Assembly (NCBI GenBank): GCA_023145555.1
Contig: JAGLDO010000195.1
Span: 1 to 8,225, forward strand
Direction of reading: 5' to 3'
Source: Bacteroidales bacterium
GTDB taxonomy: Bacteria > Bacteroidota > Bacteroidia > Bacteroidales > B39-G9
DNA length: 8,225 nucleotides
Shown here: piece after piece, positions 7,415 through 8,225 of the stretch
Numbering within the stretch: position 1 is the stretch's first letter
How the letters are laid out: each line of letters opens with the position of its first letter
Position numbers and translations under genes: made by a program
The notes under the pieces: generated by a model
Database searches by the model: none
What the model was told of the DNA's origin: nothing
Seen by the model: the letters and a program-made list of their open reading frames with translations, nothing else

Positions 7415-7443
7415 TCAAGGCTTTACTCAAAGTGAAGCCTTGA
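7415..7443. other. hairpin 2 of the array (12-bp stem, TCAAA loop)
   Basis: Arms TCAAGGCTT (7415-7423) and AAGCCTTGA (7435-7443) pair perfectly, and TAC/GTG (7424-7426 with 7432-7434, one T:G wobble in DNA letters) continues the stem to a TCAAA loop at 7427-7431. GTAG sits directly at its 5' foot on the plus strand, a layout also seen in REP palindromes. No T-tract follows on the minus strand (next bases CTACTTAG). Confidence 0.8.
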
Positions 7444-7490
7444 TTCTCAATTTGTTGAATTAACGGTTAATAAGAAATACACTTTTAATA

Positions 7491-8225
7491 TTATTTTCTA
7501 AAATTTTTGATAAATTCCTCTACCTCAGGAACACCTCCCTGATAAATTAAATATCCGTTATATGGTTCTCGTAATGTTATTTCACCATTAATAGGAGTAA
7601 GCATCATTTTTTCCACTTCTTTGCGGTCGTTAGTCTGCCCCAATACCCAACCTAATTTAATGTAAGCTGCTTCGGGTAACATATTTTGTAACGGTACAAT
7701 TCCTTTGGCTAATAAATCGCGACCTGTGTCGTAAACATACATATTTACATATCCCCAAAGAGTTTGAACTGTCATAAAAATATGAACACCTTTTTTTATT
7801 GCACGTTCAATTGCAGGATAAATAATTTTGTTAACATGACCTAATCCTGTGCCGGCAATAATAATTCCTTTGTATCCATTTTCAACCAATGAATCAATAA
7901 TATCCGGTTGCATGTTAGGGTAATAGTAAACAATTGTTACTTTCTCTTCGAAGTACGGTAATATTTTAACATTTTTATCTTTACGTCTGTGATTATATTC
8001 TTTTTTTATAGGAACAATGCTGTTACGAGTAACAGTAGCAAGTGGTGTGTCTCCAATTGTTCTAAAAGTTGAGCGATAAGATGAGTGCATCTTTCTCACT
8101 CTTGTACCTCGGTGAAGAAATCCATATTCGTCGGAAGTTGGTCCAAACATACAAATCATAACTTCTGCAATATCGCCATGACCTGCTGTATAAGCTGAAT
8201 GAATAAGATTAAGGGCAGCATCTGA
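7491..8225 (-). CDS. gatD: GatD-type Glu-tRNA(Gln) amidotransferase / asparaginase-family protein (5' part beyond window edge)
   Basis: The frame is open to the right edge, so the visible 244 residues are the C-terminal part; the first ATG seen (8159) is internal. In archaea GatD is the amidase that liberates ammonia for GatE, which converts Glu-tRNA(Gln) to Gln-tRNA(Gln). The visible part carries GatD-like blocks: HGDIAEVMICMFGPTSDEYGFLHRGTRVRKMHSS, where Lys45 (counting from the edge) corresponds to the catalytic lysine of the asparaginase fold, then STFRTIGDTPLA, GIIIAGTGLGHVN, the MTVQTLWGYVNMYVYDTGRDLL segment and NMLPEAAYIKLGWVLGQT. The spacing of these and the LPEAAYIKLGWVLG helix fit GatD better than ordinary AnsA/AnsB asparaginases. 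The catalytic threonines, the aspartate and the N-terminal GatD domain would lie outside the window. A plain asparaginase remains possible. Sampled regions look somewhat less AT-rich than neighbours. Confidence 0.85.
   Translation of the reverse strand, partial: SDAALNLIHSAYTAGHGDIAEVMICMFGPTSDEYGFLHRGTRVRKMHSSYRSTFRTIGDTPLATVTRNSIVPIKKEYNHRRKDKNVKILPYFEEKVTIVYYYPNMQPDIIDSLVENGYKGIIIAGTGLGHVNKIIYPAIERAIKKGVHIFMTVQTLWGYVNMYVYDTGRDLLAKGIVPLQNMLPEAAYIKLGWVLGQTNDRKEVEKMMLTPINGEITLREPYNGYLIYQGGVPEVEEFIKNFRK

Larger units (their letters stand above)
7346..7443. repeat. two-unit tandem hairpin array with shared loop, unknown family
   Basis: Each unit is a short palindrome followed by a hairpin. Unit 1 starts with ACTTG-T-CAAGT (7346-7356) and its hairpin is 7360-7390. 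Unit 2 starts with CTTGCAAG (7399-7406, inside the near-palindrome 7395-7410) and its hairpin is 7415-7443. The palindromes are 52 nt apart and the loop motifs 54 nt apart. Both hairpins carry ACTCAAAGT at the apex while their stems are unrelated in sequence but each perfectly paired over 9 bp. GTAG occurs at 7390-7393 and 7411-7414, the second immediately 5' of hairpin 2. Which strand, if either, is transcribed is unknown; read-through from gatD would give the minus-strand form with apex ACUUUGAGU. Confidence 0.7.
7225..7490. other. rest of the gatD-wzz spacer
   Basis: This non-coding stretch separates two minus-strand genes; the full spacer is 7193-7490 (298 bp). It holds the -33 part of the Wzz-gene promoter, the two-unit hairpin array at 7346-7443, and two smaller palindromes: ACTTA-AATA-TAAGT at 7283-7296 and ATTAAC-G-GTTAAT at 7459-7471, the latter about 20 nt past the gatD stop. 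No reading frame with recognisable protein content was seen here. No T-tract of the intrinsic-terminator kind follows any of the hairpins on the minus strand. Confidence 0.6.

Noticed and set aside
7346..7443. CRISPR array or integron attC site as explanation of the hairpin repeats
   Set aside because: There are only two units, the stems differ in sequence, there are no repeat-spacer units, and no cas or integrase gene. GTTTAAC resembles an attC core, but a properly paired RYYYAAC/GTTRRRY pair at the stem ends is missing.
7360..7443. Hairpins as a pair of ordinary intrinsic terminators for gatD
   Set aside because: Neither stem is followed by a T-tract on the minus strand (CTACTTAG and TTTACTTG), and simple terminators would not explain the shared loop. 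A termination role is not fully excluded.
8157..8159. ATG at 8159 as the start of a 222-residue GatD-like protein
   Set aside because: The frame continues to the edge with GatD-like residues (HGDIAEV), so this ATG is internal and the gene is truncated only by the window.

Overview
The window is AT-rich (several 60-base samples gave 22-47% G+C, mostly under 30%) and looks like a chromosomal segment of a Bacteroidota bacterium. The main reasons are the protein family types (a TsaB with a DARRMEVY motif, a DUF3108 protein with the conserved YGWIDGGEALLKI block, EF-P ending in TRTNSYSERVKV), the A-rich leaders without clear Shine-Dalgarno sites, and two perfect matches to the Bacteroidota -7 promoter element TAnnTTTG. 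No rRNA, tRNA, CRISPR array, transposase or phage gene is seen.

Layout. Bases 1-4578 carry five plus-strand genes: the almost complete tsaB (t6A tRNA modification), a class I SAM methyltransferase of unknown substrate, a secreted DUF3108 protein, efp (elongation factor P), and a GAF-like + PP2C/SpoIIE-type serine phosphatase. From 4558 to the right edge all genes are on the minus strand. In transcription order they are the C-terminal two thirds or so of a GatD-type amidotransferase/asparaginase (cut by the right edge), a 298-nt spacer, a Wzz-like chain-length/polysaccharide co-polymerase protein, and an O-antigen ligase/polymerase-family membrane protein. The two blocks converge and overlap by 21 bp at their stop codons, with no visible terminator between them.

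Function. tsaB, efp and gatD all serve translation: tRNA modification, rescue of stalled peptide bonds, and probably Gln-tRNA(Gln) formation. The Wzz-like and ligase/polymerase proteins form a small envelope-polysaccharide pair. The methyltransferase may also belong to surface glycan chemistry, but this is inference. The phosphatase is a likely output protein of a partner-switching or two-component circuit whose partners are not in the window.

Most unusual region. The gatD-wzz spacer holds a two-unit tandem array (about 7346-7443, period 52-54 nt). Each unit is a short CTTG/CAAG palindrome followed by a perfect 9-bp-stem hairpin. The two hairpins have unrelated stem sequences, but each stem is fully self-complementary, and both carry the same apical sequence ACTCAAAGT (a TCAAA loop closed by AC/GT). 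A conserved loop on divergent, compensated stems is the signature of a selected structure, and I do not recognise it as a known family. The second notable point is an archaeal-type GatD in an apparent Bacteroidota genome.
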